39,881 nt of DNA from Candidatus Campylobacter infans (GCA_009827235.1 SPMW01000014.1:1-39881); one strand, 5' to 3'; counted from the first letter of the stretch, positions 1 to 8,440 are shown. The notes: a model not told the origin generated them from the letters alone. A program made the numbers and translations.

Positions 1-892
1 CGGTGAGAATAAAGGGCGTGCGGTTTGGCTAGTTAGTGTGGCACAAATGGCTAGCGGAGCGGGGTGCGGGTTTAAAATTTTGGTGTGGGTTTGTGGATTG
101 TATTTTTTTTGGCGCGTGGCTAAGGTGTGGCGGGCGCGCAGGGCGGATTTGGTTTGTGTGCGCGGTGAGATTAAAGAGCAGGGCGATTTGGCTTGTGGCG
201 GTTGCGTGGGGCTAAGAGTGTGGCACGGGTGAAAATTTGGGCGCGGGTTGCTTTTAAATAACGGCGTAGCATTAAAGGCAAAAGGCGTTAAAATCGTTGC
301 ATGAAAATAAATTTTAAAATTTGGGCGGTTTGGTGTGTTGAAGTAAATTGAAATTTTAAAATTTTATTTTTATTGATGTTGAATAAATTTGAAATTTTAA
401 AGTATGTTTGATGGCTAAGAGTTTGGCGTGTGGGTTAAAAATTAACTTTTAAAATTTAGGCGTTTTGGCGGATAAAAATTTGCGTGGCGCGTGGGTTAAA
501 ATTTGGCGGATTTATTGAATGAAATTTTAAACTTTTATTTTTGACTGAAAATTTGGCTCGAAATTTTAATGGCGTGGCGGTTTGATTGGCGCGCGCGTGG
601 GCGCGTGGCTGTTTAATTGGCGCGCGCGTTTGGTTTTGGTGCGTTGAATTAAGTTGAAATTTTGAAATTTTATTGTTGGTTAAGCATTCAAAAAACAAAT
701 TTTAATAATAAATACCTAAAAATCGGCATTTAAAAAATAAAATTTTAAATAATTATCCCAAAACTAAACCCAAAATTAGCGTTCAAAAAATAAATTTTAA
801 TAATAAAACCCTAAAAATTAGCACTCAAAAAAATAAAATTTTAAATCAATAATTCACATTCAAAACTAATCAAAAAAAATAAAATTTTAAAA
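1..892. other. Gene-free region of unusual composition
   Basis: I find no believable gene in these 892 bases. Open frames at 38-232 (plus) and 456-698 (minus) are low-complexity, have no recognisable motif and no clear ribosome binding site. The plus strand is rich in G and T up to about base 660, with GC-rich islands such as GGCGCGCGCGTGGGCGCG at 588-605 that are unlike the rest of the window. From about 690 to 892 the bias flips to A and C. There are degenerate direct repeats: GGCTAAGAGT followed by a TGGC/GGG-rich stretch occurs near 209 and again near 413; ATTGGCGCGCGCGT occurs at 585-598 and 616-629; CGGTGAGA-TAAAG occurs at the left edge and near 163. It may be a decayed repeat element or an old coding region. 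I cannot say which. Confidence 0.7.
690..892 (-). repeat. Degenerate AT-rich tandem repeat, about 5 units of 45-50 bp
   Basis: Read on the minus strand, this stretch is a run of roughly five diverged units of about 45-50 bases. Each unit begins with a core close to AAAATTTTATTTTTTGAA, continues with GCTAATTTTTAGG-like sequence and ends near TTATTATT. Units differ by substitutions and small indels. Similar cores occur in the opposite orientation further left (near 355-400 and 525-560), so the two sets face each other around base 690. No function is known to me. Confidence 0.5.
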
Positions 893-1798
893 TCACGCTC
901 TGTAAAATACCACGCCAGCAAGCTTTTGGCTGTGGATTTTGCCGTGTTTTATTAAGTCGGCTAAGATATTTTTTGTGCTTTGGCTGAGGTTATTTGCTAT
1001 GTCGTATTGGCTTTGTGGGCGCATTTTGAGCAGTTTTAAAAGCTCGTTTTGGTTTAGCTCTTTTGGCGCGTTTAGCTGGGTAATGTGCGCTATTAGCGCG
1101 GGCGCTGTGGTAATAAGCTCTAAAAGTTCGCCCAAACGCTCAAAACTCACGCCCCTAACATCATGCGCTGGCGGGCGATCTATGCTTGAAATATCTACTC
1201 TTGCAGGCTTGATTTTATCAAACGCCCTATTTAGCGCGCTAAACTCGGCCTCATTGTCATTGAGGCCCGCTACCACAAGCACTTCAAGCACTAATTCGCC
1301 CTTAAATTGCCTAGAAAATTGCGCCATTTTGTCTATCATTTCATCTACATTATAATTTTTAAGGCCTCTATCGATGCGCCTAAAAGTGCTTTGATTTGCG
1401 CTATCAAGGCTAAATTTTACAATATCAAGCTCATTTAGCGCATTTAAACGCTCAGGGTAAAAAACAGCTGAACCATTGCTTAAAATCAGACTTTTTTGAC
1501 TGCTTTTTATGGCGTTTATTTGCGTGATTAGCTCGCTTAAATATGGATAAAGTGTCGGTTCGCCGTTGGCGGTTAGGGTTATTACATCAGTTGCGCCAAA
1601 GCGCGCAATAGCCGCTTTTAGCTCATTCATAACCTCGCTTATGCTTGGCGGATTTATGCTTTGATCCATTACCTTTGCCTTAGCTAGCTCGCAGTATAGG
1701 CAGTCATAATTACAGCATTTTTGCGCTGGGCTAAGATCTATGCCAAGTGAGCTACCAAAACGCCTTGATGCCACAGGGCCAAAAACTATGGCCATCAT
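893..1798 (-). CDS. Radical SAM protein
   Basis: This 301-residue protein opens with [18 protein letters not shown], then a cysteine cluster C29-x3-C33-x2-C36 (CNYDCLYC) that would bind the 4Fe-4S cluster and S-adenosylmethionine. The middle has NGEPTLYP and LSNGS, as in the COG0731-type radical SAM family. The last 50 or so residues resemble a small winged-helix region. The reaction is not known for this subgroup. The start overlaps the end of hemE by four bases, so the two are probably translated together; the same pair is adjacent in C. jejuni (Cj1244/Cj1243, from memory). The start ATG could be either of two consecutive Met codons. Confidence 0.85.
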   Translation of the reverse strand: MMAIVFGPVASRRFGSSLGIDLSPAQKCCNYDCLYCELAKAKVMDQSINPPSISEVMNELKAAIARFGATDVITLTANGEPTLYPYLSELITQINAIKSSQKSLILSNGSAVFYPERLNALNELDIVKFSLDSANQSTFRRIDRGLKNYNVDEMIDKMAQFSRQFKGELVLEVLVVAGLNDNEAEFSALNRAFDKIKPARVDISSIDRPPAHDVRGVSFERLGELLELITTAPALIAHITQLNAPKELNQNELLKLLKMRPQSQYDIANNLSQSTKNILADLIKHGKIHSQKLAGVVFYRA

Positions 1799-2835
1799 TT
1801 GGCCTTAGCTATGATTTTTGCGGATTTTTCGCGCACATAATCAATCAAATAGCGCGCATTTTTTACAGGGATATCAGGCAAAATGCCATGCCCTAGATTG
1901 AAAATATGCCTTTTACCACGCATTATGTTTAAAATTTCATCTACTCCATCTTCAATTGCCATAGTATCATAAAGCCTGCATGGCTCTAAATTACCCTGTA
2001 ATACATATTTTGCGCCCATTTTATCTTTTGCGATTTTAAGCGGCATATCCCAGCTAATGCCTAGCACATCGTAACCTGCTTGTAAGTTTTCGATAAATGC
2101 GCCTACGCCTTTTGGGAAAACGATTATTGCGGTATTTGGGTGATTTTTGCGGATATAATCGCAAAGCTCGCTGATATAACTCCACGCAAATTCCAAATAA
2201 GCATTCATTTCAAGCGCGCCAGCCCAGCTGTCAAAAATTTGTATCGCATCTGCGCCGGCGTTGATTTGCGCGCTGATGTAGCCTTTTAGCGCGTTTGTGA
2301 TTTTTCGGAGCATTGAGTGGAGAAGCTGTGGGTTGCTATAAAGCATTTTTTTCACATTTGCGTAGTTTTTAGAGCCGCTACCTTCTACCATATAAGTAGC
2401 CAAGGTCCAAGGCGCACCACAAAAGCCAATCAATGCTTTATCTGGGCTTAATTGCTCGCGCGTGATTTTAAGTGCGTCATAAACATAATTCAAATTTTCG
2501 ATTGCCTTATCAGCACTTAATTTATCAAGCGCTTTTAAATCACTTATAGGCTCGCTAAATACTGGCCCTATGCCAGGTTTGAAGCTTAAACTCATACCCA
2601 TTTCAAGCGGTAACACCAAAATATCGCTGAAAATAATCGCCGCATCCACATTTAATTCGCTAATTGGTTGGAGCGTGGCCTGGGCTGCTTTTTGGCTATC
2701 TTTACAAAGTGCTAAAAAATCGCCCACGCTAGCTCTTAAATCTCGGTATTGTGGTAAATATCGCCCAGCTTGGCGCATTAGCCAAATTGGAGTGTGCTTT
2801 GTGGCTTTGCCCTTGCAAGCATCTATAAAAATCAT
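1795..2835 (-). CDS. hemE: Uroporphyrinogen decarboxylase
   Basis: HemE removes the four acetate carboxyl groups of uroporphyrinogen III to give coproporphyrinogen III in cytoplasmic haem synthesis. At 346 residues it is of normal family length. The diagnostic N-terminal signature is [14 protein letters not shown] near residues 18-31, followed by conserved [15 protein letters not shown] and [12 protein letters not shown] segments; [11 protein letters not shown] lies near the C-terminus. An AAGGATTTAAG sequence just before the ATG serves as ribosome binding site. The radical SAM gene downstream overlaps it by four bases. Identification is firm. Confidence 0.97.
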   Translation of the reverse strand: MIFIDACKGKATKHTPIWLMRQAGRYLPQYRDLRASVGDFLALCKDSQKAAQATLQPISELNVDAAIIFSDILVLPLEMGMSLSFKPGIGPVFSEPISDLKALDKLSADKAIENLNYVYDALKITREQLSPDKALIGFCGAPWTLATYMVEGSGSKNYANVKKMLYSNPQLLHSMLRKITNALKGYISAQINAGADAIQIFDSWAGALEMNAYLEFAWSYISELCDYIRKNHPNTAIIVFPKGVGAFIENLQAGYDVLGISWDMPLKIAKDKMGAKYVLQGNLEPCRLYDTMAIEDGVDEILNIMRGKRHIFNLGHGILPDIPVKNARYLIDYVREKSAKIIAKAK

Positions 2836-2936
2836 CTTAAATCCTTAAACTTAAAATAAAATGGCTAAAATTTTGAATAAATTTTAATTTAATGCAAATT
2901 TTAAATATCGCCGCAGTTATTTAATAAATTTTTGAG

Positions 2937-2984
2937 TTTTGCTCGCTTTTAAAATTTACTAAAATCAATAAAAGCAAGCTAAAA
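2937..2984 (-). terminator. Possible hairpin downstream of asd
   Basis: Just past the asd stop, GCTCGCTTTTA (2941-2951) can pair with TAAAAGCAAGC (2970-2980), 10 of 11 positions, extended by flanking T and A runs. The loop is about 18 bases. It lacks a clear U tract on the minus strand, so a role in termination is uncertain. Confidence 0.35.
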
Positions 2985-2989
2985 TAAAA

Positions 2990-4018
2990 TTACGCTTCTT
3001 GCATTTGCGCCCAAATTTGTGCTATTCTCACGGCATTTGTGGCTGCGCCTACTCTTATTTGATCGGCTGCGCACCATAAATGTAAGATATTTTTGCAAAA
3101 ATTATCAACCCTTATGCGCCCTACAAAAGTTTCGTTTTTATCGCTTGAATGTATAGGCATAGGATAAAGTTTTTGGCTAGGATCATCTAAAACCACGATG
3201 TTATGGGCTTTTTCTAGGATTTTCCTAGCTTCGTTGGCATCTATATCGCGCTCAAAGCTTATGGTGATTGCCTCGCTGTGGCTTCGCAGCACTGGCACAC
3301 GCACGCAAGTTGCGCTAACTTCTATATCTTTATGTAAAATTTTGCGCGTTTCATTTACCATTTTCATTTCTTCTTTTGTGTAATCATTATCCAAAAACAC
3401 ATCAATATGCGGTATTACATTTAGCGCAAGCTGGTGAGCAAAGGCCTTTGGCAAGCATTCATCAAGCTTAAACTCAAAAAACTTTTGCATTTGTAAAACT
3501 AGCTCTTCCATTCCTTCTTTACCAGCCCCGCTAGCTGCTTGGTAGGTGCTAACATCTACGCGTTTAATGCCAAAAGCATCATCAAGGGGTTTTAAAATTT
3601 GAACCATTTGGATTGTTGAGCAGTTTGGGTTTGCGATTATGCCTGTTTTTTTCCAGTTTTTAATATCATTAGGATTACACTCAGGCACGACTAGCGGGAC
3701 ATCTGGCTCCATTCTAAAATGGCTTGTGTTATCAATTACCACAGCCCCACTTTTAGCAGCTAGGGGCGCAAATTTTTGACTTACCGAGCCACCTGCGCTA
3801 AAAAATGCAATGTCTATTTTGTTTTCTTTAAAAACTGTATCGGTAAGCTCTTGGACTTTAAATTTTTTGCCATTAAATTCTATCTGGCTACCAGCTGATT
3901 TAGCACTAGCAAGAGGCAAAACCTCGCCCACGCTAAATTTTAATTCTTCAAGCACGCGAAAAATTTCCTCACCAACTGCGCCAGTTGCGCCAACTACTGC
4001 TATATTATATTTTTTCAT
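2990..4018 (-). CDS. asd: Aspartate-semialdehyde dehydrogenase
   Basis: Asd reduces aspartyl-4-phosphate to aspartate semialdehyde with NADPH, the branch point to lysine, diaminopimelate, threonine and methionine. The 342-residue protein starts with the Rossmann motif VVGATGAVGEE. The catalytic cysteine lies in NPNCSTIQM near residue 133, and the substrate-binding segment AASGAGKEGMEEL follows. The ATG is preceded by AAAAGGATTATT. It sits downstream of flgP-flgQ-flgR on the same strand, as in C. jejuni (Cj1023c-Cj1026c), but has its own promoter-like sequence in the 115-base gap. Confidence 0.97.
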   Translation of the reverse strand: MKKYNIAVVGATGAVGEEIFRVLEELKFSVGEVLPLASAKSAGSQIEFNGKKFKVQELTDTVFKENKIDIAFFSAGGSVSQKFAPLAAKSGAVVIDNTSHFRMEPDVPLVVPECNPNDIKNWKKTGIIANPNCSTIQMVQILKPLDDAFGIKRVDVSTYQAASGAGKEGMEELVLQMQKFFEFKLDECLPKAFAHQLALNVIPHIDVFLDNDYTKEEMKMVNETRKILHKDIEVSATCVRVPVLRSHSEAITISFERDIDANEARKILEKAHNIVVLDDPSQKLYPMPIHSSDKNETFVGRIRVDNFCKNILHLWCAADQIRVGAATNAVRIAQIWAQMQEA

Positions 4019-4050
4019 AATAATCCTTTTAGCATTGATTTAAGCGCGCG

Positions 4051-4056
4051 ATTATA
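4051..4056 (-). promoter_or_regulatory. Probable asd -10 element
   Basis: Minus-strand TATAAT, followed by CGCGCGC and preceded by AT-rich DNA, lies about 33 bases before the asd start. This fits the Campylobacter sigma-70 pattern of a strong -10 with no clear -35. Confidence 0.55.
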
Positions 4057-4133
4057 TAATTTATTGGCTTAAAATCAAATTTTTACGCCTTGGTATATTT
4101 TTAAAATTTAACCATTTTTAAAATTTACAAAGA

Positions 4134-5327
4134 TCATAAACCTATTCTTAAATCACAAGCATTTATGATTTTATCTTCGCTTAAAATCGCTGAGCGTTCT
4201 ATAATGCTAATTAGCTCTCTAATATTGCCTGGATAATCATAATCTAAAAGTGCTTTTAAAGCGTCTTTACTAAATGATTTTTCGCCTAAATTATATAAAG
4301 TGCAAAATTTCTTTAAGCTTTCTTGTGCGATGGTTTGGATTTCATCTTTGCGCTCTTTAAGCGGTGGAATTTGAATTGGGATTGTGTTTAATCTATAATA
4401 TAAATCTTCTCTAAACTCGCCATTTTTTACTTTTTCAAGCAAATTCGCATTTGTAGCACAGACTATTCTAACATTGATTTTAAGCTGTTTTGAGCCACCT
4501 ACGCGCATTAGTTCGCGCTCTTGGATTACGCGCAAAAGTTTTGGTTGTAAGGCTATTGGCATTTCGCCGATTTCATCTAAAAATAGCGTGCCACCATCGG
4601 CTAGCTCAAATAAACCCTTTTTAGTCGTGCTCGCATCGGTAAATGCGCCTTTTTCATAGCCGTATAATTCGCTTTCAAGTAAATTTTCTGGTATTGCTGC
4701 CATATTTATGGCTATAAAGGCTGAGCTTTTTCGCATAGAATTATCGTGAATATATCTAGCAAAAAGCTCTTTTCCTACGCCACTTTGTCCGCTTATCATC
4801 ACGCTTGCGTCTGTGCTGGCTGCTTTTTTGGCTAGATTTAGGGTGCTTTGTAGGGCTAGCGAGCTAGCTAAAAAGCCGTTATTACAATCATTTGCCGCGC
4901 TAACTCCGGCATTTGTGATTTTTACGGCATTTTTTAGCACAGCATTTTTGCTATTTTCATCACGCACGCGGCGCATGGCATTTACTAAGGTTTGCGCATC
5001 AAAGGGTTTGGTTAAAAAATCCCTTACACCAAGGCGCATACTTTCAATTGCTCTATTTAGCGTGGCATTGCCTGTCATTATGATTATATCGTATTTGCCG
5101 GCTAGTTCTTTGGCAAAGGCTAGCCCATCAAGTCCTGGCATATTTATATCAGTTACTATTAGCTCGGTGTCTTCTGGCATTTTTTTAAGCGCATCAAGTG
5201 CTGATTTATAGGCTTTTACCTCAAACTCATCATAATCGCTAAGAGCAAGTTCTAGACTTTTTCGCATATTTATATCATCTTCAACGATAGCAACTTTTAA
5301 TTTATGATTTTTGGGCGCATTTGGCAT
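4134..5327 (-). CDS. flgR: Sigma-54 response regulator FlgR, no HTH domain
   Basis: FlgR is the NtrC-family regulator that, with kinase FlgS, switches on sigma-54 flagellar genes. The receiver domain is at residues 10-125 with acidic pair D17-D18, phospho-acceptor D60 in TDINMP and K107. The AAA+ domain has Walker A GQSGVGKE at 180-187 and the sigma-54 contact loop as GAFTDA at 227-232, where the textbook motif is GAFTGA. A GTLFLDEIGEMP segment supplies Walker B. The protein ends about 20 residues after the YPGNIREL motif, so there is no C-terminal Fis-type DNA-binding domain. No continuation in another frame is visible downstream, so this is not a recent frameshift; H. pylori FlgR is also known to lack that domain. 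I chose the ATG at 5327 because AAAGGGGC precedes it; a longer frame from 5369 has no such site and would overlap flgQ. Confidence 0.9.
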   Translation of the reverse strand: MPNAPKNHKLKVAIVEDDINMRKSLELALSDYDEFEVKAYKSALDALKKMPEDTELIVTDINMPGLDGLAFAKELAGKYDIIIMTGNATLNRAIESMRLGVRDFLTKPFDAQTLVNAMRRVRDENSKNAVLKNAVKITNAGVSAANDCNNGFLASSLALQSTLNLAKKAASTDASVMISGQSGVGKELFARYIHDNSMRKSSAFIAINMAAIPENLLESELYGYEKGAFTDASTTKKGLFELADGGTLFLDEIGEMPIALQPKLLRVIQERELMRVGGSKQLKINVRIVCATNANLLEKVKNGEFREDLYYRLNTIPIQIPPLKERKDEIQTIAQESLKKFCTLYNLGEKSFSKDALKALLDYDYPGNIRELISIIERSAILSEDKIINACDLRIGL

Positions 5328-5343
5328 TTTAGCCCCTTTATTT

Positions 5344-5745
5344 TTACATTTGGGCGAGGATTGTAACACCCTTTGGCTTAAAAATGGCTATAAAACGAAG
5401 CGGAGTGTAGGTAAGATTTGTGTGTAAATCAGCCCTTTTAATACCAAATTTTGAAAATTCCAAAACCTGCGAAAAAGAGCCAACAAAACAATCTTGTAAG
5501 GCGTTTTTATGGGCGTTGAAATATTGCATTTGGCTTTGGTTTAGTTTTTTTGCTGATTTAATAAAACAAACTTTACGAAATTTTTTAAAATCGCTCTTTG
5601 TCATTGCTTTTGAGATTGAAATTTGCGCGGTGCTTAGGGTTTGATTAGCGGTGTAATACTTCGCCCAAAAGAAGTATTCACCGCTAATTTCATCTGCTTT
5701 TATAAAATTTAGAACAAAAATTAATAAGCAAATAATTCTTGCCAT
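5344..5745 (-). CDS. flgQ: Flagellar motility protein FlgQ
   Basis: This 133-residue protein has an N-terminal hydrophobic signal (ARIICLLIFVLNFIKA), so it is exported. It has no catalytic motif I recognise. It is called FlgQ by position: it lies between flgP and flgR, as Cj1025c does in C. jejuni, where FlgQ is required for motility and for normal amounts of FlgP in the outer membrane. The start overlaps the 3' end of flgP by 25 bases, suggesting coupled translation. There is no other Met near the N-terminus. The assignment rests on synteny, size and the signal peptide rather than on a strong sequence motif. Confidence 0.75.
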   Translation of the reverse strand: MARIICLLIFVLNFIKADEISGEYFFWAKYYTANQTLSTAQISISKAMTKSDFKKFRKVCFIKSAKKLNQSQMQYFNAHKNALQDCFVGSFSQVLEFSKFGIKRADLHTNLTYTPLRFIAIFKPKGVTILAQM

Positions 5746-6173
5746 CTGCGTTTATCCATTTGGATTTCCATTTCTACGCGGTATAGGCCGTCTTTGTATT
5801 CATCGTATTTTATGGTTGCGCCTTTGATTAGCCCATGCACGCGTGATTCTATTAAAGAACTTCTAAGCATAGCATCTTTTACTGTGTCTTTGGCGTTGAT
5901 TTTTACGCCATATAGCTTGCTGGCTAGTTGGCGTTGTGCGTCTGCGATGGCTGCTCTTTTAGCAAGAACGCGAGCTTGTGCTGGACTGTATGTATCAAGT
6001 GGCGGCAAGCCCTCGCCATAGGCTGAAAATGTAGCAGTAGGCGTGGTTTCAAGCCCATACATTGCAGGTTTGCTTACTTGTGTGTTAGCCATAGTGGCGT
6101 TTTGCTCTGGGTTGGTTGTGCTACAAGCATTAAAAGTTAGCGCAACAACAGGGATTAAGATAAGTTTTTTCAT
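5721..6173 (-). CDS. flgP: Flagellar outer-membrane lipoprotein FlgP
   Basis: FlgP is an LPP20-family lipoprotein that builds the basal disk around the flagellar motor in Campylobacter. The 150-residue product has a signal peptide with lipobox-like LTFNAC, so C17 would be lipidated. The mature part contains the LPP20-like ARVLAKRAAIADAQRQLASK helix and the C-terminal YRVEMEIQMDKRRWQELF. I chose the ATG at 6173 because AAAAAAGGTGAAAAT precedes it directly; the frame stays open upstream to 6224, but that part overlaps the sigma-54 promoter and has no signal character. It is first in the operon flgP-flgQ-flgR. Confidence 0.9.
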   Translation of the reverse strand: MKKLILIPVVALTFNACSTTNPEQNATMANTQVSKPAMYGLETTPTATFSAYGEGLPPLDTYSPAQARVLAKRAAIADAQRQLASKLYGVKINAKDTVKDAMLRSSLIESRVHGLIKGATIKYDEYKDGLYRVEMEIQMDKRRWQELFAY

Positions 6174-6206
6174 ATTTTCACCTTTTTTTGGAGATTTACG
6201 ACTTTT

Positions 6207-6223
6207 AAGCAAAAGGCGTTCCA
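6207..6223 (-). promoter_or_regulatory. Sigma-54 (-24/-12) promoter of flgP-flgQ-flgR
   Basis: On the minus strand the sequence is TGGAACGCCTTTTGCTT. It matches the sigma-54 consensus TGGCACG-N4-TTGC at all but one position (A for C, common in Campylobacter), with correct GG to GC spacing of ten bases. The predicted transcript would start near 6197, about 24 bases before the flgP ATG. Confidence 0.7.
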
Positions 6224-6284
6224 TAAATTTTATTTAAGCTTTTAAATTAAATAAATTGATAAAGTAAAATTCAGCTTACAAAGC

Positions 6285-6290
6285 TATAAT
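6285..6290 (+). promoter_or_regulatory. Probable fldA -10 element
   Basis: TATAAT with flanks GC...TCCGCC stands 33 bases before the flavodoxin ATG, behind AT-rich DNA. It is a typical Campylobacter sigma-70 -10 box. Confidence 0.6.
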
Positions 6291-6323
6291 TCCGCCTTAA
6301 AATCTCTTATTAAAGGATAAAAA

Positions 6324-6818
6324 ATGAGTAAAATTTGTGTTGTGTATGGTTCTAGTATGGGCAATACCGAAGAGGCTGCAAACCTTATAGCAGCTGAGCT
6401 TGGCGTGGATGATATTTATAATATTGGTTCAACTACTGCTGAGGTTTTAAATGGTTATGATAAATTAGTAATTGGCACTTCTACTTGGGGCAGTGGCGAT
6501 TTACAAGATGAATGGGATAGCTTTGATTTAGATAGTATTAAAGTAAAAGATAAGGTTATTGCGCTATTTGGTATGGGTGATAGTAGTAGTTATAGTGATA
6601 CTTATTGTAATGGTATGGGAATTTTATTTGAGAAATTTAGCGCAAATGGTGCTAAAATAGTAGGTGCTGTAAGCACTGATGGCTATGAGTTTGATGAAAG
6701 TATCGCTGTAAAAGATGGCAAGTTTGTAGGCTTAGCCTTAGATGCTGATAATCAAAGCGATCTAACAGAAAGCAGAATTAAGGCTTGGGTAGAGCAAATT
6801 AAGCCTGAGTTTGCTTAA
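6324..6818 (+). CDS. fldA: Flavodoxin
   Basis: This 164-residue protein is a long-chain flavodoxin, a soluble FMN electron carrier. In this group of bacteria it accepts electrons from pyruvate and 2-oxoglutarate oxidoreductases and is usually essential. The phosphate-binding loop is YGSSMGNTEEAA near residues 9-20, the first flavin-stacking loop is GTSTWGSGDLQDEW near 52-65 with its tryptophan, and the second is GMGDSSSYSDTYCNG near 88-102 with its tyrosine. The ATG follows AAAGGATAAAA. It is transcribed alone, divergent from flgP. Confidence 0.97.
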   Translation: MSKICVVYGSSMGNTEEAANLIAAELGVDDIYNIGSTTAEVLNGYDKLVIGTSTWGSGDLQDEWDSFDLDSIKVKDKVIALFGMGDSSSYSDTYCNGMGILFEKFSANGAKIVGAVSTDGYEFDESIAVKDGKFVGLALDADNQSDLTESRIKAWVEQIKPEFA

Positions 6819-6961
6819 TTATTGATTAGGCTTGGGGTTTTTATGCTTAGTTCATACTCTGAGCCGATTTTAAATTTTAATTCATTTAGAAATTTTAAAT
6901 ATTTTTCTAGTAATTCTTTCAAAAATCATTTAATTAAAATTTTAAATACAAAAGGATAAAA

Positions 6962-7462
6962 ATGCCGTTATTAGATAGTTTTAAGGTAGATCATACCATT
7001 ATGCAAGCACCTGGCGTGCGCCTAGCAAAAGTTATGAAAACTCCACATAACGATGAAATAAGCGTGTTTGATTTGCGTTTTTGTAAGCCAAATAAAGAAA
7101 TTTTAGATGAAAAAGGCATTCACACGATGGAGCATTTATTTGCTGGTTTTATGCGTGATCATTTAAATAGCGCAGTTTGCGAGATTATAGATATTTCGCC
7201 TATGGGTTGTAGAACGGGCTTTTATATGAGCGTAATTGGTAAGCCAAGTTGCGAGCAAGTAATAAAGGCTTGGACTGCTTCAATGAATGATATTTTGGCT
7301 TTTAGCGATGATGATAATTTGCCTGAGGCAAACCAATATCAATGTGGCACCTATAAAATGCATTCACTTCAAAACGCCAAAATAATCGCCGCTGATGTGC
7401 TAAAAAAGGGCATAAGCGTGATAGATAATGAAAAAATAAAACTTGATTTAAATAAATTTTAA
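6962..7462 (+). CDS. luxS: S-ribosylhomocysteine lyase LuxS
   Basis: LuxS cleaves S-ribosylhomocysteine to homocysteine and the autoinducer-2 precursor, recycling methyl-cycle waste in the cytoplasm. The 166-residue protein has the metal-binding HTMEH at 54-58, catalytic C83 in MGCRTGFY and the third metal ligand C128 in [10 protein letters not shown]. Length is normal. The ATG follows AAAAGGATAAAA. No obvious promoter was found in the 143-base gap after fldA. The C. lari group lacks luxS, which argues against that group as the source. Confidence 0.97.
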   Translation: MPLLDSFKVDHTIMQAPGVRLAKVMKTPHNDEISVFDLRFCKPNKEILDEKGIHTMEHLFAGFMRDHLNSAVCEIIDISPMGCRTGFYMSVIGKPSCEQVIKAWTASMNDILAFSDDDNLPEANQYQCGTYKMHSLQNAKIIAADVLKKGISVIDNEKIKLDLNKF

Positions 7463-7477
7463 TAAATCGCGCATACT

Positions 7478-7491
7478 AAGCGCATTCGCTT
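7478..7491 (+). terminator. Weak hairpin after luxS
   Basis: AAGCG-CATT-CGCTT forms a five-pair hairpin 16 bases past the luxS stop, followed by TAAATAAATTTT. The stem is short, so this is only a candidate terminator. Confidence 0.3.
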
Positions 7492-7602
7492 TAAATAAAT
7501 TTTAAAATTTACTAAGAAAATATTTCAAAATTTGCGCGCATTTTATAAATTTTAATTATTTGCGCGCATAGATTTTGGATTAATAAGTTATTTGCTATTA
7601 GC

Positions 7603-8397
7603 TTATAAATATAGCGGATAGACCTTTTTGGCTATTTCTTGTAAATCTTTTATTCTGCTTTCGTTGCTTGGGTGCGTGCTTAAAATTTCAGGTATGCTTG
7701 ATGAGCTAAGTTTGCTCATTTTAATCCATACATTTACTGCCTCATTTGGATCATAGCCTGCGCGCGCCATAAGCTCGGCGCCTATGTGATCGGCTTCTTT
7801 TTCGTGGCTACGCGAAAAGGGCATTTCTAAGGTGTATTTTGCTGCTATGCCAAGCGCGCTTTGGCTTAATCCATCAAGTCCTGCTACTTTTGTGATGGCG
7901 TCTAGGCCGATGTTTGTTAGCATATTTGAGCTTGCTTGCTCTGCGCTATGTTCTCTTAGGGCGTGCGCTATTTCATGGCCTATAATCGCAGCTAGCTCGC
8001 CATCTGTGAGATTTAATTTTTCTATGATACCAGTATATACAGCGATTTTGCCACCAGGCATACACCAAGCATTTAGCTCATTGCTGCTTATTAGGGCTAC
8101 TTGCCATTGCCAATTTAGCGCATCTTGTCTAAATGAAACGCTTTGAGCTATTAGCCTGGCTGAGATATTTTCAACCCTCTTGCTTTGGATTTCATTTTGG
8201 TTTAGCTTGCCTTGATTTTTGGCTGCTAAAATTATGGCATCATAGCTTTTTTGCGCGCTTTGATTCATCGCATCGCTACTTACTAAAATTAATTGTTTTC
8301 TGTTTGCGCCTATGTTGCCAGCTGATGTCGTGCTAGAGATACATCCGCTAAAAATTAAGGCAAAAAGCAAAATCGAAATTTTAATAAAATTTTTCAT
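7603..8397 (-). CDS. M48-family metalloprotease lipoprotein
   Basis: This 264-residue protein is a periplasmic zinc metallopeptidase of the M48 (HtpX/LoiP/BepA-like) type. The signal peptide ends in a lipobox FSGC, so C19 would be lipidated and the protein membrane-anchored facing the periplasm. The zinc site is HEIAH at 141-145, with the third ligand probably E201 in HEKEADHIGAEL. The preceding CMPGGKIAVYTGII segment is typical of the family. Such enzymes clear misfolded envelope proteins. It is monocistronic and convergent with luxS. It lacks the TPR extension of BepA, so it is closer in build to LoiP (YggG). Confidence 0.9.
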   Translation of the reverse strand: MKNFIKISILLFALIFSGCISSTTSAGNIGANRKQLILVSSDAMNQSAQKSYDAIILAAKNQGKLNQNEIQSKRVENISARLIAQSVSFRQDALNWQWQVALISSNELNAWCMPGGKIAVYTGIIEKLNLTDGELAAIIGHEIAHALREHSAEQASSNMLTNIGLDAITKVAGLDGLSQSALGIAAKYTLEMPFSRSHEKEADHIGAELMARAGYDPNEAVNVWIKMSKLSSSSIPEILSTHPSNESRIKDLQEIAKKVYPLYL

Positions 8398-8431
8398 AAT
8401 TTTATCCTTGCTAAATTAAAATTTAGGCGCA

Positions 8432-8437
8432 ATTGTA
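8432..8437 (-). promoter_or_regulatory. Probable -10 of the M48 protease gene
   Basis: Minus-strand TACAAT, preceded by TGGC, lies 34 bases before the ATG. It fits an extended -10 promoter. Confidence 0.5.
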
Positions 8438-8440
8438 GCC

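Noticed and set aside
38..232. Open frame of 64 codons on the plus strand near the left edge
   Set aside because: Low-complexity, Trp/Arg/Cys-rich translation with no motif and no ribosome binding site; it lies in a repeat-rich, biased region.
456..698. Open frame of 80 codons on the minus strand
   Set aside because: Translation is repetitive Asn/Lys/Pro/Arg sequence from the GC and AT repeats; no family features or start signals.
690..892. CRISPR-like array
   Set aside because: Units are diverged throughout, with no exact repeat and no unique spacers, and no cas genes are near.
4134..5327. FlgR cut short by a recent frameshift
   Set aside because: The 115 bases after the stop hold no helix-turn-helix sequence in any frame and no homopolymer tract at the end of the gene.
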